A DNA stretch of 64,000 bases from Aureispira sp. CCB-QB1. GTDB lineage: Bacteria; Bacteroidota; Bacteroidia; Chitinophagales; Saprospiraceae. The notes under the pieces were generated by a model. That model searched no databases and was not told where the DNA came from. It worked only from the letters and a program-made list of their open reading frames with translations. The translations under genes and the position numbers were made by a program. Shown here in pieces: positions 34,414-43,588 of this stretch; the stretch's first letter is position 1; each line of letters begins with the position of its first letter. The stretch covers positions 1-64,000 of the forward strand of contig NZ_JHBV01000029.1 of assembly GCF_000724545.1 (NCBI RefSeq), read 5' to 3'.

Positions 34414-36267
34414 ATGAAAAAAATTTCAACCGCAATTCTATTAACGGCTTGCATCAACCTTAGCTATTCGCAAGGTGTTGGCATAGGGACAGTCCCCAAC
34501 CCTTCTGCCATGCTCGATGTAAGTTCTACTTCTAGAGGACTCTTAGCTCCAAGAGTTGCACTAACAAGTAGTACCGATGCTACAACGATTACCAATGGCA
34601 ACGTAACAGCATTACTTGTTTACAATACTGCTACGGTAGCAGATGTTAGCCCTGGTTACTATTACTGGGATGGAAGCCTGTGGAGAAGCCTTGACAACAC
34701 AGACAATCAAGATTTAACCTACAACTCTGCAACCAATACCCTCTCCCTAACCAACGATGCTAGCCCTGTCAATTTATCTGGATTAGTTGATCATGATTGG
34801 TATGAAGTGGGTACTACTTCTTCGGCCAACAGCATCAATAATAATATTTATACTGAGGGGAACGTAGGAATTGCAGCAACAACCCCTTTAACCAAATTAC
34901 AAATCGGAAACTCACCTGCTGGCACTTATCGAGCTTGGATGGATTACGGAGTAATCATTGGAAACGACACAGATGGTATTTTTGTGGGAGTCAAAGATGA
35001 AGGAGCAGATCAAGATGATGCTATTATTGCTTGGGGAGACAACCCTCAAGATGACCTGCGCTTCTTATACAACGAGTCAGGACTCACAACTAGCAGAGAA
35101 GTAATGATATTACAACCCAATGGAAATGTAGGCATCGGAGAAAGCACTCCCAACAATAAACTTACCATTGGTGCTAACTTAGGGACAGGTTACGGTATAT
35201 CCTTAAATTCAGGCACTCCTTATGGTCAACTTATTGAGACAACAGAGGCTACAGCTACTAATAATCCTGCATTCTGGGTTCGAACCAATAATGGCAGTGC
35301 CACTAGCCAGCTTTTTAGAGTTCAAAACAATGGTAATGTAGGTATCGGAACCATTGCTCCTAGTGCCAAACTAGATGTAAACGGAACAATCCTGCAAGGA
35401 CCTAACAGCACTTGGGGGCAACAAACTAGGATAGGGATTGATGCCCCTCTCACTACTGTTCCAGAGGCAACGATTGGTAGCACAAATGGCAACCTGCACC
35501 TCGAAGCACGCACAGGATTTGACACTTACATCAATCACTATACAGTTGGTGGAAACACATATATTGCCACAGGTAACAATACAGGTAATGTTGGTGTTGG
35601 AACAACCAATGCTACAAGCAAATTAACGGTCAATGGTGTCTTAGAAATAAACAAGGTAGCGGATGTTAGTACTATTTATTTTACCAATAGCTCAACAGAA
35701 CCAGGATACATACGCCACCGTGGCAACTCGAACGCTGCGGAAATGCGTTTTGTAGCTTCTGACGACTTTGATGTGGGAAGTGCAGGCGATAAATTTACCT
35801 TTGGTGGTGAAACAGGAGGTGTTTTTACAGAAGCCATGCGCATTCAAGGAAATGGAAACGTAGGAATTAAAACAACTACGCCCGCTCAACGTTTACATGT
35901 TATCGGAAATATTTTAGCTTCAGGTACCATTACTAGTTCTGACCAACGTTATAAAAAGGAAATTCAAAATTTAACCAATAGTACAGATTTATTGAATCAC
36001 ATTCGTCCAGTCGCTTATAATTTTAGAACAGAAAAATTTGGTGATGGGCAATTTGATAATAAATTACACTATGGAATTATCGCTCAAGAACTAGAGGAAG
36101 TATTGCCTAACTTAGTTTATACTGATCTAGAAGGCTACAAAGGGATTAACTATACAGAGCTTATTCCCTTGCTTATCAAAAGCAATCAAGAGCAACAAGC
36201 TCTTATTGAGCAACAACAAAAACAAATCAATCAACTTATAAATGCTGTCGAGGCATTAAAAAAATAA
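34414..36267 (+). CDS. Tail-fibre-type protein with peptidase S74 chaperone domain
   Basis: 617 residues. Signal peptide (1-19) then GVGIGT and repeated beta-rich segments (LDVSSTSRGLLAPRV; NGNVGIGTxxPxxKLxVNG repeated at least five times), typical of Bacteroidota secreted fibre proteins. The C-terminal 110 residues are an S74 intramolecular chaperone of the endosialidase type (SSDQRYKKEIQNL, YGIIAQELEEVLP, YTELIPLLIKSNQEQQ), with the likely autocleavage site before Ser509. A coiled coil ends the protein. Family members trimerise and then cut off the chaperone. No T9SS domain is seen. The stop lies 12 bp before the thiolase gene, an odd neighbour for a surface fibre. Confidence 0.9.
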   Translation: MKKISTAILLTACINLSYSQGVGIGTVPNPSAMLDVSSTSRGLLAPRVALTSSTDATTITNGNVTALLVYNTATVADVSPGYYYWDGSLWRSLDNTDNQDLTYNSATNTLSLTNDASPVNLSGLVDHDWYEVGTTSSANSINNNIYTEGNVGIAATTPLTKLQIGNSPAGTYRAWMDYGVIIGNDTDGIFVGVKDEGADQDDAIIAWGDNPQDDLRFLYNESGLTTSREVMILQPNGNVGIGESTPNNKLTIGANLGTGYGISLNSGTPYGQLIETTEATATNNPAFWVRTNNGSATSQLFRVQNNGNVGIGTIAPSAKLDVNGTILQGPNSTWGQQTRIGIDAPLTTVPEATIGSTNGNLHLEARTGFDTYINHYTVGGNTYIATGNNTGNVGVGTTNATSKLTVNGVLEINKVADVSTIYFTNSSTEPGYIRHRGNSNAAEMRFVASDDFDVGSAGDKFTFGGETGGVFTEAMRIQGNGNVGIKTTTPAQRLHVIGNILASGTITSSDQRYKKEIQNLTNSTDLLNHIRPVAYNFRTEKFGDGQFDNKLHYGIIAQELEEVLPNLVYTDLEGYKGINYTELIPLLIKSNQEQQALIEQQQKQINQLINAVEALKK

Positions 36268-36279
36268 TTATCTATTTTT

Positions 36280-37485
36280 ATGGAAGCATACATATATGAT
36301 AGCCTTCGCACACCAAGAGGTAGAGGGAATAAAAAAGGCGCTTTGGTTGGCACTACAGCCACTCAACTGGTTGTTACTGTTATGGACGAACTTAGAAAGC
36401 GCCATAACTTAGATACCACTCAAGTTGAAGATATGATTTTAGGCTGTGTGACTCAAATCATGGATCAAGGTGCCAATGTGGCTAAGACTGCTGCACAACA
36501 TTCTGGCTACGGAGAACATCTTACAGCAGTTACTTTAAATAGATTTTGTGGTTCAGGACTTGAAGCCATTAATCAAGCTGCCGCCTATATTAAATCTGGA
36601 TTTAATGATTTAATGTTAGCGGGCGGTGTGGAATCTATGTCTAGAGTTAAAATTGGCTTAGACGGTGGTGCAATTGCGATGGACCCCACTGTTGCTCTTC
36701 CTGGGCACTTTGTTCCTCAAGGTATCTCGGCCGATCTTATCGCCACAAAATACGGTTACTCAAGAAATGATGCCGATAAATTTGCGTTAGAATCTCAAAA
36801 ACGTGCTGCCAAAGCATGGGCAGAAAATGCTTTTGAAAAATCCATTGTTCCTATTCGAGATATTAATGATTTTCTCGTGCTGGATAAAGATGAGAATGTT
36901 CGTCCAAGCACAACCTTAGAAGGCTTGGGAAGCCTAAAACCTGCCTTTGAAAAGATGGGACAAATGGGCGGCTTTGATGCTGTTGCAATTGACCGATACC
37001 CAGAAGTAGAAGCGATTAACCATGTACATCATGCTGGCAATTCCTCAGCTATTGTTGATGGAGCAGCACTTACTTTAATTGGCAACCAATTGGCTGGAGA
37101 ACGCCTAGGTCTAAAACCAAGAGCTAGAATTAAATCTGTTGCCACTTATGGCACAGATCCTACTATTATGTTGGTTGGTCCTGCTCCTGCTAGTCGCAAA
37201 GCTCTACAAAAAGCAGGTATGTCTAAAAACGATATCGATTTATTTGAAGTTAATGAAGCTTTTGCTTCTGTTGCACTTCGTTTTATGGATGATTTAGACA
37301 TTGACCATGCTAAAGTAAATGTTAATGGTGGAGCTATTGCCCTAGGGCATCCGTTGGGCGCTACTGGTTGTATGTTGGTCGGTACGGCTTTGGATGAATT
37401 GGAAAGACGAGGGTTGAGTACAGCACTAATTACCCTTTGTATCGGTGGCGGTATGGGGATTGCAACAATTATAGAACGAGTGTAA
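36280..37485 (+). CDS. fadA: Acetyl-CoA C-acyltransferase (thiolase)
   Basis: 401-residue cytoplasmic thiolase; last step of beta-oxidation (3-ketoacyl-CoA plus CoA to acetyl-CoA and shortened acyl-CoA). Catalytic residues are clear: Cys90 in NRFCGSGLEA, His357 in GHPLGATG and Cys387 in LCIGGGMG. It is the first enzyme of an operon: 12 bp to the small membrane-protein gene, then 5 bp to the multifunctional enzyme. The arrangement thiolase plus FadB/FadJ is classic for a fatty-acid oxidation complex. Confidence 0.96.
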   Translation: MEAYIYDSLRTPRGRGNKKGALVGTTATQLVVTVMDELRKRHNLDTTQVEDMILGCVTQIMDQGANVAKTAAQHSGYGEHLTAVTLNRFCGSGLEAINQAAAYIKSGFNDLMLAGGVESMSRVKIGLDGGAIAMDPTVALPGHFVPQGISADLIATKYGYSRNDADKFALESQKRAAKAWAENAFEKSIVPIRDINDFLVLDKDENVRPSTTLEGLGSLKPAFEKMGQMGGFDAVAIDRYPEVEAINHVHHAGNSSAIVDGAALTLIGNQLAGERLGLKPRARIKSVATYGTDPTIMLVGPAPASRKALQKAGMSKNDIDLFEVNEAFASVALRFMDDLDIDHAKVNVNGGAIALGHPLGATGCMLVGTALDELERRGLSTALITLCIGGGMGIATIIERV

Positions 37486-37497
37486 GCACGAAATACA

Positions 37498-37923
37498 ATG
37501 GAACGAAAACTAATTGCAGGTTTTGTAGGTGGTATTGGTTATATCTTTGTCACTTGGGCAGCTACTTTGACAGGAATTTTAGATTGGTACAAAAATTTTG
37601 ACCCAGATCATTTGACAGAAATTGTGTCTATTTTTGCGCCTTTTTCTTTAATGGCAATGTTTCTATTTTTGACCATTTACTTATATCATAGATGGCAGCC
37701 ACAGGAAAAACGAAAAAAGACATTTGGAAAATTAATGATTATTGGAACTGGGTTTGCTATGGGCGCAACGACTACACAGTTGACCTTAATGCAAATAGAT
37801 GGTGTCAAAATTGGCAATTCCTTAATTGTTGCTGGTCTTTTTTTTGCAACTAGTCTGCTTATTTCCCTACTTATCTCTAGTTTTTATCTATTCATTAAAA
37901 ACATAACTCAAGAAGAAGATTAA
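37498..37923 (+). CDS. Small four-helix membrane protein
   Basis: 141 residues with four predicted membrane helices (about 5-25, 44-63, 77-96 and 104-131) and a charged tail ITQEED. I know no function. It is held tightly between the thiolase and multifunctional enzyme genes (12 and 5 bp gaps), so it is cotranscribed. It could tether or regulate the beta-oxidation complex at the membrane, but this is only inference. Confidence 0.85.
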   Translation: MERKLIAGFVGGIGYIFVTWAATLTGILDWYKNFDPDHLTEIVSIFAPFSLMAMFLFLTIYLYHRWQPQEKRKKTFGKLMIIGTGFAMGATTTQLTLMQIDGVKIGNSLIVAGLFFATSLLISLLISSFYLFIKNITQEED

Positions 37924-37928
37924 AAATA

Positions 37929-40073
37929 ATGGAATCAACAACAATAAAAAATGACTTGCTGGAATATGCAATTGATGCCGATGGTTTTGCAACCATTACC
38001 ATCAATATGGTCAATGAGCCAACTAACTTATTTAGTATAGATTTTATTCAATCTTATTTAGAAATTGCTCAACAAGCAGTAGAAAACCCTACCGTAAAAG
38101 GGGTTATTGTCACTTCTGCTCATAGAGATTTTATGGCAGGAGCCGATCTAAAATTCATTGGTAATCCCCCTAAAAACAAGGAAGGTCTATTTAAAGATAT
38201 CTTAAATGTTCATAAAGGTTTCCGTACACTTGAACAAGCGGGAAAACCTTTTGTAGCCGCTATCAATGGCACTGCTTTGGGGGGTGGGTACGAGCTCGCC
38301 TTAACTTGTCATCATCGAATTGCATTAAGCAAGCCTAGTATTAAAATTGGTTTGCCAGAAGTTAATTTAGGTTTGCTACCTGGCGGAGGTGGAACACAAC
38401 GCTTGAGCTATCTTATTGGCATTCCTAAAGCGACGACTTATATCCTTCAAGGAAAACAATTTCGCCCGACTCAAGCCTTATCAGAAGGTTTTATCGATCA
38501 AGTTGTCACCGACCAAGAAGCTCTGATTGCCGCTGCTAAACAGTGGATTCTAAAGAACAGTGCCCCTATTCAGCCTTGGGATGACAAACGCTATAAAATT
38601 CCTCAAGGAGGCTTGATGTCTAAATCTGGTGCTGACACTATGATTGGTGGGATTGGCAATTTACGGAAAAAAACGCATGGCAATTATCCAGGCGCTCAAT
38701 ATGCAATGGCTTGCATTCACGATGGAATGTTGCTCCCTATTGATAGAGGATTGGAAATCGAAGCACGCTATTTTATCAAAGCGTTTTATTCAAAAGAGGC
38801 TCAAAATTTAATCCGTACAGGATTTTTTGCTATCAACGAAGCCAAAAAGGGCAAAGTTAAACCTAAAGGATTTGACTTTTATACAATTAACAAAGTAGGT
38901 ATTTTAGGCGCAGGAATGATGGGCGCAGGAATTGCTTATGTTTCTGCTCGTGTTGGAATGGATGTTGTGCTAAAGGATACCTCCGTAGAAAATGCAGAAA
39001 AAGGAAAAGCATATTCTGAAAAATTACTTCAAAAAAATGTTTCTAAAGGGCGAATTACGCCAGAATTATTGCAACAAACTCTGGATAAAATCCAAACGAC
39101 AGATCAAACAAAGGACATGGCTGATTGTGATTTGATTATAGAAGCTGTTTATGAAAATCCTGAATTAAAAGCTAAGGTTACTCAAGAAACAGAAGCTTAT
39201 TTAAATCCTAAAAAAATCTTTGCTTCTAATACCTCTACAATTCCTATTACTTTACTAGCCAAAGCATCCAAACGCCCAGAGAATTTTATTGGCATGCATT
39301 TTTTCTCTCCTGTTGACAAAATGCCACTCGTAGAGTTGATTGTAGGTAAAGAGACTTCTGATTATGCGGTTGCAGCGGCAGTAGATTACGTAACGCAAAT
39401 TGGTAAAATTCCAATTGTAGTAAATGATAGTAGAGGATTTTTTACTTCTAGAGTATTTTCTACCTTTACTCGTGAAGGTGCTTTGTTGCTCCATGAAGGA
39501 GTTCCGCCTGCGGTCATTGAAAATGTAGCCAAACGTGTCGGTATGCCTGTTGGTCCTCTTGCCGTAACTGATGAAGTTTCATTGAGTTTAGCATTAAATG
39601 TTATGGATGCAGATCAAAAAGAACGGGGTAAAACTGCTCAAACTTTATATGAATTGTTGCATAAAATGGCTGTTGATCTAGGTAGACCAGGCAAAAAAGC
39701 GGGTAAAGGATTTTACGAATACCCTTCTGATGGTCATAAACATCTTTGGGCTGGTCTAAAAGAACACTTCCCAAGTGATCCCGATTACCTTGATGCAGAA
39801 ACTGTTGGTAAACGTATCTTGCATATCATGGCTTTAGAATCTTATCGTTGTTTGGAAGAAGGAGTTCTCAACTCGCCTACCGATGGAGATGTCGGTTCTC
39901 TAACAGGTTTTGGCTTTCCTCCTTACACGGGAGGTGTTTTTTCTTACATTGATTATGTAGGAATTCGTGAATTTGTAGAAGATTGTGACAATTTTGCAAG
40001 TTGCTATGGTCCTCGTTTTATCGTTCCAGAATCGCTTCGTGAAATGGCTGTGAATCAAGAAACTTTTTATTAG
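37929..40073 (+). CDS. fadJ: Fatty-acid oxidation multifunctional enzyme (enoyl-CoA hydratase / 3-hydroxyacyl-CoA dehydrogenase)
   Basis: 714 residues, usual length for FadB/FadJ. N-terminal hydratase (about 10-190): oxyanion hole FMAGADLKF and NGTALGGGYELAL, catalytic E122 and E144 (GLPEVNLGLLPGGGG). Central NAD-binding domain starts with GILGAGMMGAGIAYV at about 325 and has GMHFFSPV with its catalytic His near 457. The C-terminal 3HCDH domains contain TSRVFSTFTREGALLLHEG and GFPPYTGG. It converts enoyl-CoA to 3-ketoacyl-CoA for the thiolase encoded upstream. Confidence 0.96.
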   Translation: MESTTIKNDLLEYAIDADGFATITINMVNEPTNLFSIDFIQSYLEIAQQAVENPTVKGVIVTSAHRDFMAGADLKFIGNPPKNKEGLFKDILNVHKGFRTLEQAGKPFVAAINGTALGGGYELALTCHHRIALSKPSIKIGLPEVNLGLLPGGGGTQRLSYLIGIPKATTYILQGKQFRPTQALSEGFIDQVVTDQEALIAAAKQWILKNSAPIQPWDDKRYKIPQGGLMSKSGADTMIGGIGNLRKKTHGNYPGAQYAMACIHDGMLLPIDRGLEIEARYFIKAFYSKEAQNLIRTGFFAINEAKKGKVKPKGFDFYTINKVGILGAGMMGAGIAYVSARVGMDVVLKDTSVENAEKGKAYSEKLLQKNVSKGRITPELLQQTLDKIQTTDQTKDMADCDLIIEAVYENPELKAKVTQETEAYLNPKKIFASNTSTIPITLLAKASKRPENFIGMHFFSPVDKMPLVELIVGKETSDYAVAAAVDYVTQIGKIPIVVNDSRGFFTSRVFSTFTREGALLLHEGVPPAVIENVAKRVGMPVGPLAVTDEVSLSLALNVMDADQKERGKTAQTLYELLHKMAVDLGRPGKKAGKGFYEYPSDGHKHLWAGLKEHFPSDPDYLDAETVGKRILHIMALESYRCLEEGVLNSPTDGDVGSLTGFGFPPYTGGVFSYIDYVGIREFVEDCDNFASCYGPRFIVPESLREMAVNQETFY

Positions 40074-40081
40074 AAATGCTG

Positions 40082-40124
40082 TCGCAGTGCTGCTATTTTG
40101 TACTCAAGAGCAGCAGCACTGTGA
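40082..40124. terminator. Hairpin between convergent genes, no clear T-tract
   Basis: A 13-base stem (40082-40094 with 40112-40124; one G-U pair in plus-strand RNA) directly after the FadJ stop. It lacks a T-run, so it may protect the 3' end rather than terminate. Confidence 0.55.
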
Positions 40125-40134
40125 TACAAAACAT

Positions 40135-40923
40135 TTACGAATGGTTGTAATTTCGTCTCATTACTAGATTGTTTTTTTTCAAAAATAGTTGCCTTAGTCT
40201 TTCTTTTCCACTCTTTACAATCGACAAGACAAAATTAGACACAGATAAAGGAACGATACAAATGATTGCTTTGTTCTCCTTCATGGCACCAAGTTGATAA
40301 AAAAACTCTGTATACTCATCTATAGCTATTTTATTTTCCCAACGTTTGTTTTCCCTACTAGACTGAACCACATTGCAAGGGTAAGTACCTAAAAATGGAT
40401 GTTCATCTTCAAATTCGTATCCTCCTAACAAGCCCTGCTCTTTAACCGTTTCCATTAAATTTAAGATTTTTGAGGGCGTATTCATATTGGGTGAGGGATA
40501 TATTTTTTGAACCGCTTTTTGGCTAATACAAAAAGAAGAAGGATGTATAAACCCTTCGATAATATATTGGGCGTATCCACGATAGCGAATAATTTGTGGC
40601 AAAACATTATAGAATAAAAAATTGGACAAATTGTTCTTGTTTCGATATCCTTTATCTATTGCTCCAGAACCTCTGTATACAATACTTTTATGACCATTTA
40701 ACTTCAATTTATAACCAAAGAGTACCATAATGCCAACGGCATCTGCTCCATTCCAAATTACTCTCAACCTTGCAACGACAGCGTTCTTGCATTTTTTATT
40801 TAAGTAATCATCCTGTATTGGGGTATCAAAATGCCGAGTATAAACAGATTTAATGGATTTCCACAAACTTGTTAATTCTTTTGCAGACATTTTCTCTAAT
40901 TGATAATTCTTTATTGTCGTCAT
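40135..40923 (-). CDS. Uncharacterised protein, possibly GNAT-like
   Basis: 262 residues without signal or membrane segments. A pattern around residues 78-110 (SIVYRGSGAIDKGYRNKNNLSNFLF) is reminiscent of the acetyl-CoA loop and following helix of GNAT acetyltransferases, and IYPSPNMNTPSKI follows an aromatic-rich strand. The resemblance is weak and I cannot name a substrate. The C-terminus is basic (LRQLFLKKNNLVMRRNYNHS). Monocistronic. Confidence 0.6.
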   Translation of the reverse strand: MTTIKNYQLEKMSAKELTSLWKSIKSVYTRHFDTPIQDDYLNKKCKNAVVARLRVIWNGADAVGIMVLFGYKLKLNGHKSIVYRGSGAIDKGYRNKNNLSNFLFYNVLPQIIRYRGYAQYIIEGFIHPSSFCISQKAVQKIYPSPNMNTPSKILNLMETVKEQGLLGGYEFEDEHPFLGTYPCNVVQSSRENKRWENKIAIDEYTEFFYQLGAMKENKAIICIVPLSVSNFVLSIVKSGKERLRQLFLKKNNLVMRRNYNHS

Positions 40924-41095
40924 CTTTTATTGTTGATTATTTCCATCTAAAAAACATTAAAAGGTCGTCCATTAATTGCCTACCCCCTAAAATTATCCTC
41001 CTATTGAATTAATTTTTCTTGATTGTTGTTGTGTGAAATTAATTAGTTAGCTACACAGCTCATTAAATAAAGCGATCTCTCCTATCTAATAGGCT

Positions 41096-42001
41096 TTAGT
41101 AACTTCCATTAAATGGTAGTTTTGCTAAACTAGGATGGAGTGGACTAATTTTTACAAATTCGGGGTATGGATAATTTGTACTATCTTTAAAAACATATCG
41201 AAGCACCATTAAATCTTCCATATACGTTGCAAAAAAATAGCCATTCCATTTAACAACTTTTTGCCCATTTAGTGTTTCTCTAAAAAAATGAGTAGTAACT
41301 GGAGGATAACCAGATGTAATGAAAGAATAAACAATTGTAGAGCTATCTGTTTCTACAGGAACATCAATCATTCTTGTACTATCCCTGTACTTATAAGTAA
41401 AAGGTTCTGTAAACTCTTCTTCCTTAAGTGCCACAGAGTCTCTTTTTACTTTAAAAATAATTTCATTCTCAACATTTCTAAATTCAATTTCATCTAAGGT
41501 AGATAAATTCAATTTCCCAATCATCCTATTCTTAAAATGTAACATAGAATAACTTTGCGTTATACTTTTATACTCCATTAATTCTGGTAATTCAGAACGT
41601 CTATTTTTTCTTAATAAAGAATCATAAAATTCATTACCTACATAACAGCTTGTTATTAGAGGAGCGTAATAACTGGAATCCTTGCCTGAATAAAAATTCG
41701 ATAATAAACAAATGCTATCTTTTAAGGATAAATAAAGATCTGAAACACTTTCTATATATTGATGTTTGCTCGTGTCTATTTCTAATAGAGATAAGTGTTT
41801 GCTATTATACCCAATATCTAAATAAATTAAGTGTCCATTTGATGGATTCGTTCCATGCCAAATCGAATTGTTTATTGATTCTGAATTAAATTTGATACTG
41901 GGTGTATTAGGTACTGGATTTTCAATAGGTTTTTGTTCATTCTTACAACTAATAGCTATTAGAACCAGCACGATGATAGAGTATTGTGTATTTGTAATCA
42001 A
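41096..42001 (-). CDS. Hypothetical lipoprotein
   Basis: 301 residues: signal peptide with lipobox AISC (Cys19), then KNEQKPIENP linker and a domain with many Ser, Tyr and charged residues (NSIWHGTNPSNGHLIYLDIG). I recognise no family. Composition and context suggest an accessory lipoprotein; it has no operon partners. Confidence 0.7.
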   Translation of the reverse strand: MITNTQYSIIVLVLIAISCKNEQKPIENPVPNTPSIKFNSESINNSIWHGTNPSNGHLIYLDIGYNSKHLSLLEIDTSKHQYIESVSDLYLSLKDSICLLSNFYSGKDSSYYAPLITSCYVGNEFYDSLLRKNRRSELPELMEYKSITQSYSMLHFKNRMIGKLNLSTLDEIEFRNVENEIIFKVKRDSVALKEEEFTEPFTYKYRDSTRMIDVPVETDSSTIVYSFITSGYPPVTTHFFRETLNGQKVVKWNGYFFATYMEDLMVLRYVFKDSTNYPYPEFVKISPLHPSLAKLPFNGSY

Positions 42002-42300
42002 AATCTTTATTTTTTATGTATAAAGATAAAAGTTGTTCTATTTTCTTGATAAATTCTTAAAAAAGCTGTTTGGGGTTAAATCCTTTTGCCCATTTGCGTA
42101 ATATTTCGTATTCATCACCTCAAGAGTAATCTAGTGTAGCAAAATCTATACCTAGCTTATCTAAAAGTCCTAACCTCGAAAAATCATATTAACATGAACT
42201 GAGAAACTCTACTCTCTAAAAAACTTAATATTTTAATCAACCTCAAACATTGCCAATAAACACAAAAACTCGTACTTTGTGAAAAACTAAAACAAAAACG
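42002..42300. other. Intergenic region between divergent genes
   Basis: About 300 bp. TACTTTGTG near 42271 is one base short of a TAnnTTTG box and could be the promoter of the MORN-type gene. Nothing else stands out. Confidence 0.4.
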
Positions 42301-43032
42301 ATGAAAAAGCTTTTTATTGCCCTTATCCTATTCTATTTATTGCCTTCTACTCAAGCCCAAAAACTTCCTAACAAAATTCCTACGACTAGAGAGATTGTCT
42401 TAAATGCTGCCGATACAATTCAAAAAATCAGAATATTTATCGCCAATCCCAAAGTAAAAATTGAGGAAAATAAATTTTATACTTGGTATCAAAAACAACT
42501 TATCTTACACACACAAGGGGCTTGGTCTGGCAAACTACTACAAGGGAAATACGAATCTTTTTACCCCAATCACAACCTACTAGAGCAAGGCATTTATGAA
42601 AAAGGATGGAAAGTTGGGCTTTGGAAACGCTGGTATGCTGATGGCACTCTAAAAGAGCAAGTCTCTTGGAAAAAAGGGGTGCGACATGGTTCTTTTGAGA
42701 CTTTTGATGCCAATGGTCAGCTAACTCAAAAAGGGAGGTATAAGAACGGGCAATTACATGGTCCTTTTTCTACCTTTGTGGACGGAAAAGAAACCAAGGT
42801 AAAATATCGTAAAGACAAAATTGTTGTCAAAAAAGAAGCAAGCAATAAATTCCAACTTTTTAAGAAAAAGAAACAACCCAACGACCAAGCTAAACAGTCC
42901 CCCAAAAAGTCCTCAAAATCTGCTAAACCTGCTCAAAAAAAAGAGACTCGCCCTACTAAAAAGCGCAACCATAAACAACAGAAGAAAAAACAATCCTCTG
43001 CAAAAAAAGACCTTCCAAACAATCCAAAATAG
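42301..43032 (+). CDS. MORN-repeat (YwqK-like) exported protein with a very basic tail
   Basis: 243 residues. Signal peptide (1-19, ending TQAQ). Residues about 70-165 hold MORN/YwqK-type repeats (GKYESFYPNHNLLEQGIYEKG, GLWKRWYADGTLKEQ, RHGSFETFDANGQLTQKG, GPFSTF). Residues about 180-243 are a low-complexity tail of Lys, Gln, Ser and Pro with nearly no hydrophobics. The family is often annotated 'toxin-antitoxin YwqK antitoxin', which is not supported here: it is exported and no toxin is adjacent. It converges on the secretion operon with 13 bp between stops. Confidence 0.82.
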   Translation: MKKLFIALILFYLLPSTQAQKLPNKIPTTREIVLNAADTIQKIRIFIANPKVKIEENKFYTWYQKQLILHTQGAWSGKLLQGKYESFYPNHNLLEQGIYEKGWKVGLWKRWYADGTLKEQVSWKKGVRHGSFETFDANGQLTQKGRYKNGQLHGPFSTFVDGKETKVKYRKDKIVVKKEASNKFQLFKKKKQPNDQAKQSPKKSSKSAKPAQKKETRPTKKRNHKQQKKKQSSAKKDLPNNPK

Positions 43033-43045
43033 TGTTTCAGAAAAC

Positions 43046-43585
43046 CTAACGTTTCTTCATAAAAGTTTGTTCTTGTTGCCCAAATTGTAGTCGAATAGAA
43101 TCTTTATAGATTTCCTTTACGTGCACCTGTTGAAAAACATCTCGCTTTCTGGCTATGGGATAAAATCGATTGTTTATTTTCAAGAGAGCAACGGTATCAT
43201 TATCCATCACTTGATAACCTTGATAGACAATAGCAGGAAAGGGTTTTGAGGTTACATTTTGCACGATAGGTTGAGGTGTTTTTTTACTGATTTTGGGAGG
43301 CGTACTTTTCGTTCTAGAAGACTTTGTTCTCGAACCAACTGCGCTTCCATTATTATCAGAAGAATAATAAAATCGTTTTCCCAAAAATGGGTCTTTATAG
43401 TCTACTAACAAAACATAAGTACTATCCTCCTGCTTTTCTTCAAATACAGGTAGCTTATTATATTGAGGAATGTCAAACACTTCCTCTGAACCATATACAG
43501 CTTGATAAATTTTATAAAAAACCAGCCCCCATACCACCAATAATACAGGACCTAAAACATAGGGTGCATATTTATTATCTTTCAT
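43046..43585 (-). CDS. GspC/PilP-like inner-membrane coupling protein
   Basis: 179 residues: one membrane helix (about 8-28), a flexible linker rich in Ser, Thr, Lys and Pro (about 83-112) and a small beta domain (about 113-175; PFPAIVYQGYQVMDNDTVAL...FYPIARKRDVFQ...IRLQFGQQEQTF) with the pattern of GspC homology-region/PilP domains. Such proteins connect the inner-membrane platform with the secretin. It is the last gene of the nine-gene secretion operon, 3 bp after the FnIII lipoprotein. Assignment rests on topology, pattern and position rather than strong identity. Confidence 0.75.
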   Translation of the reverse strand: MKDNKYAPYVLGPVLLVVWGLVFYKIYQAVYGSEEVFDIPQYNKLPVFEEKQEDSTYVLLVDYKDPFLGKRFYYSSDNNGSAVGSRTKSSRTKSTPPKISKKTPQPIVQNVTSKPFPAIVYQGYQVMDNDTVALLKINNRFYPIARKRDVFQQVHVKEIYKDSIRLQFGQQEQTFMKKR

Positions 43586-43588
43586 TCC

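Noticed and set aside
42301-43032. Toxin-antitoxin antitoxin (YwqK annotation)
   Set aside because: Protein has a signal peptide and there is no adjacent toxin gene.
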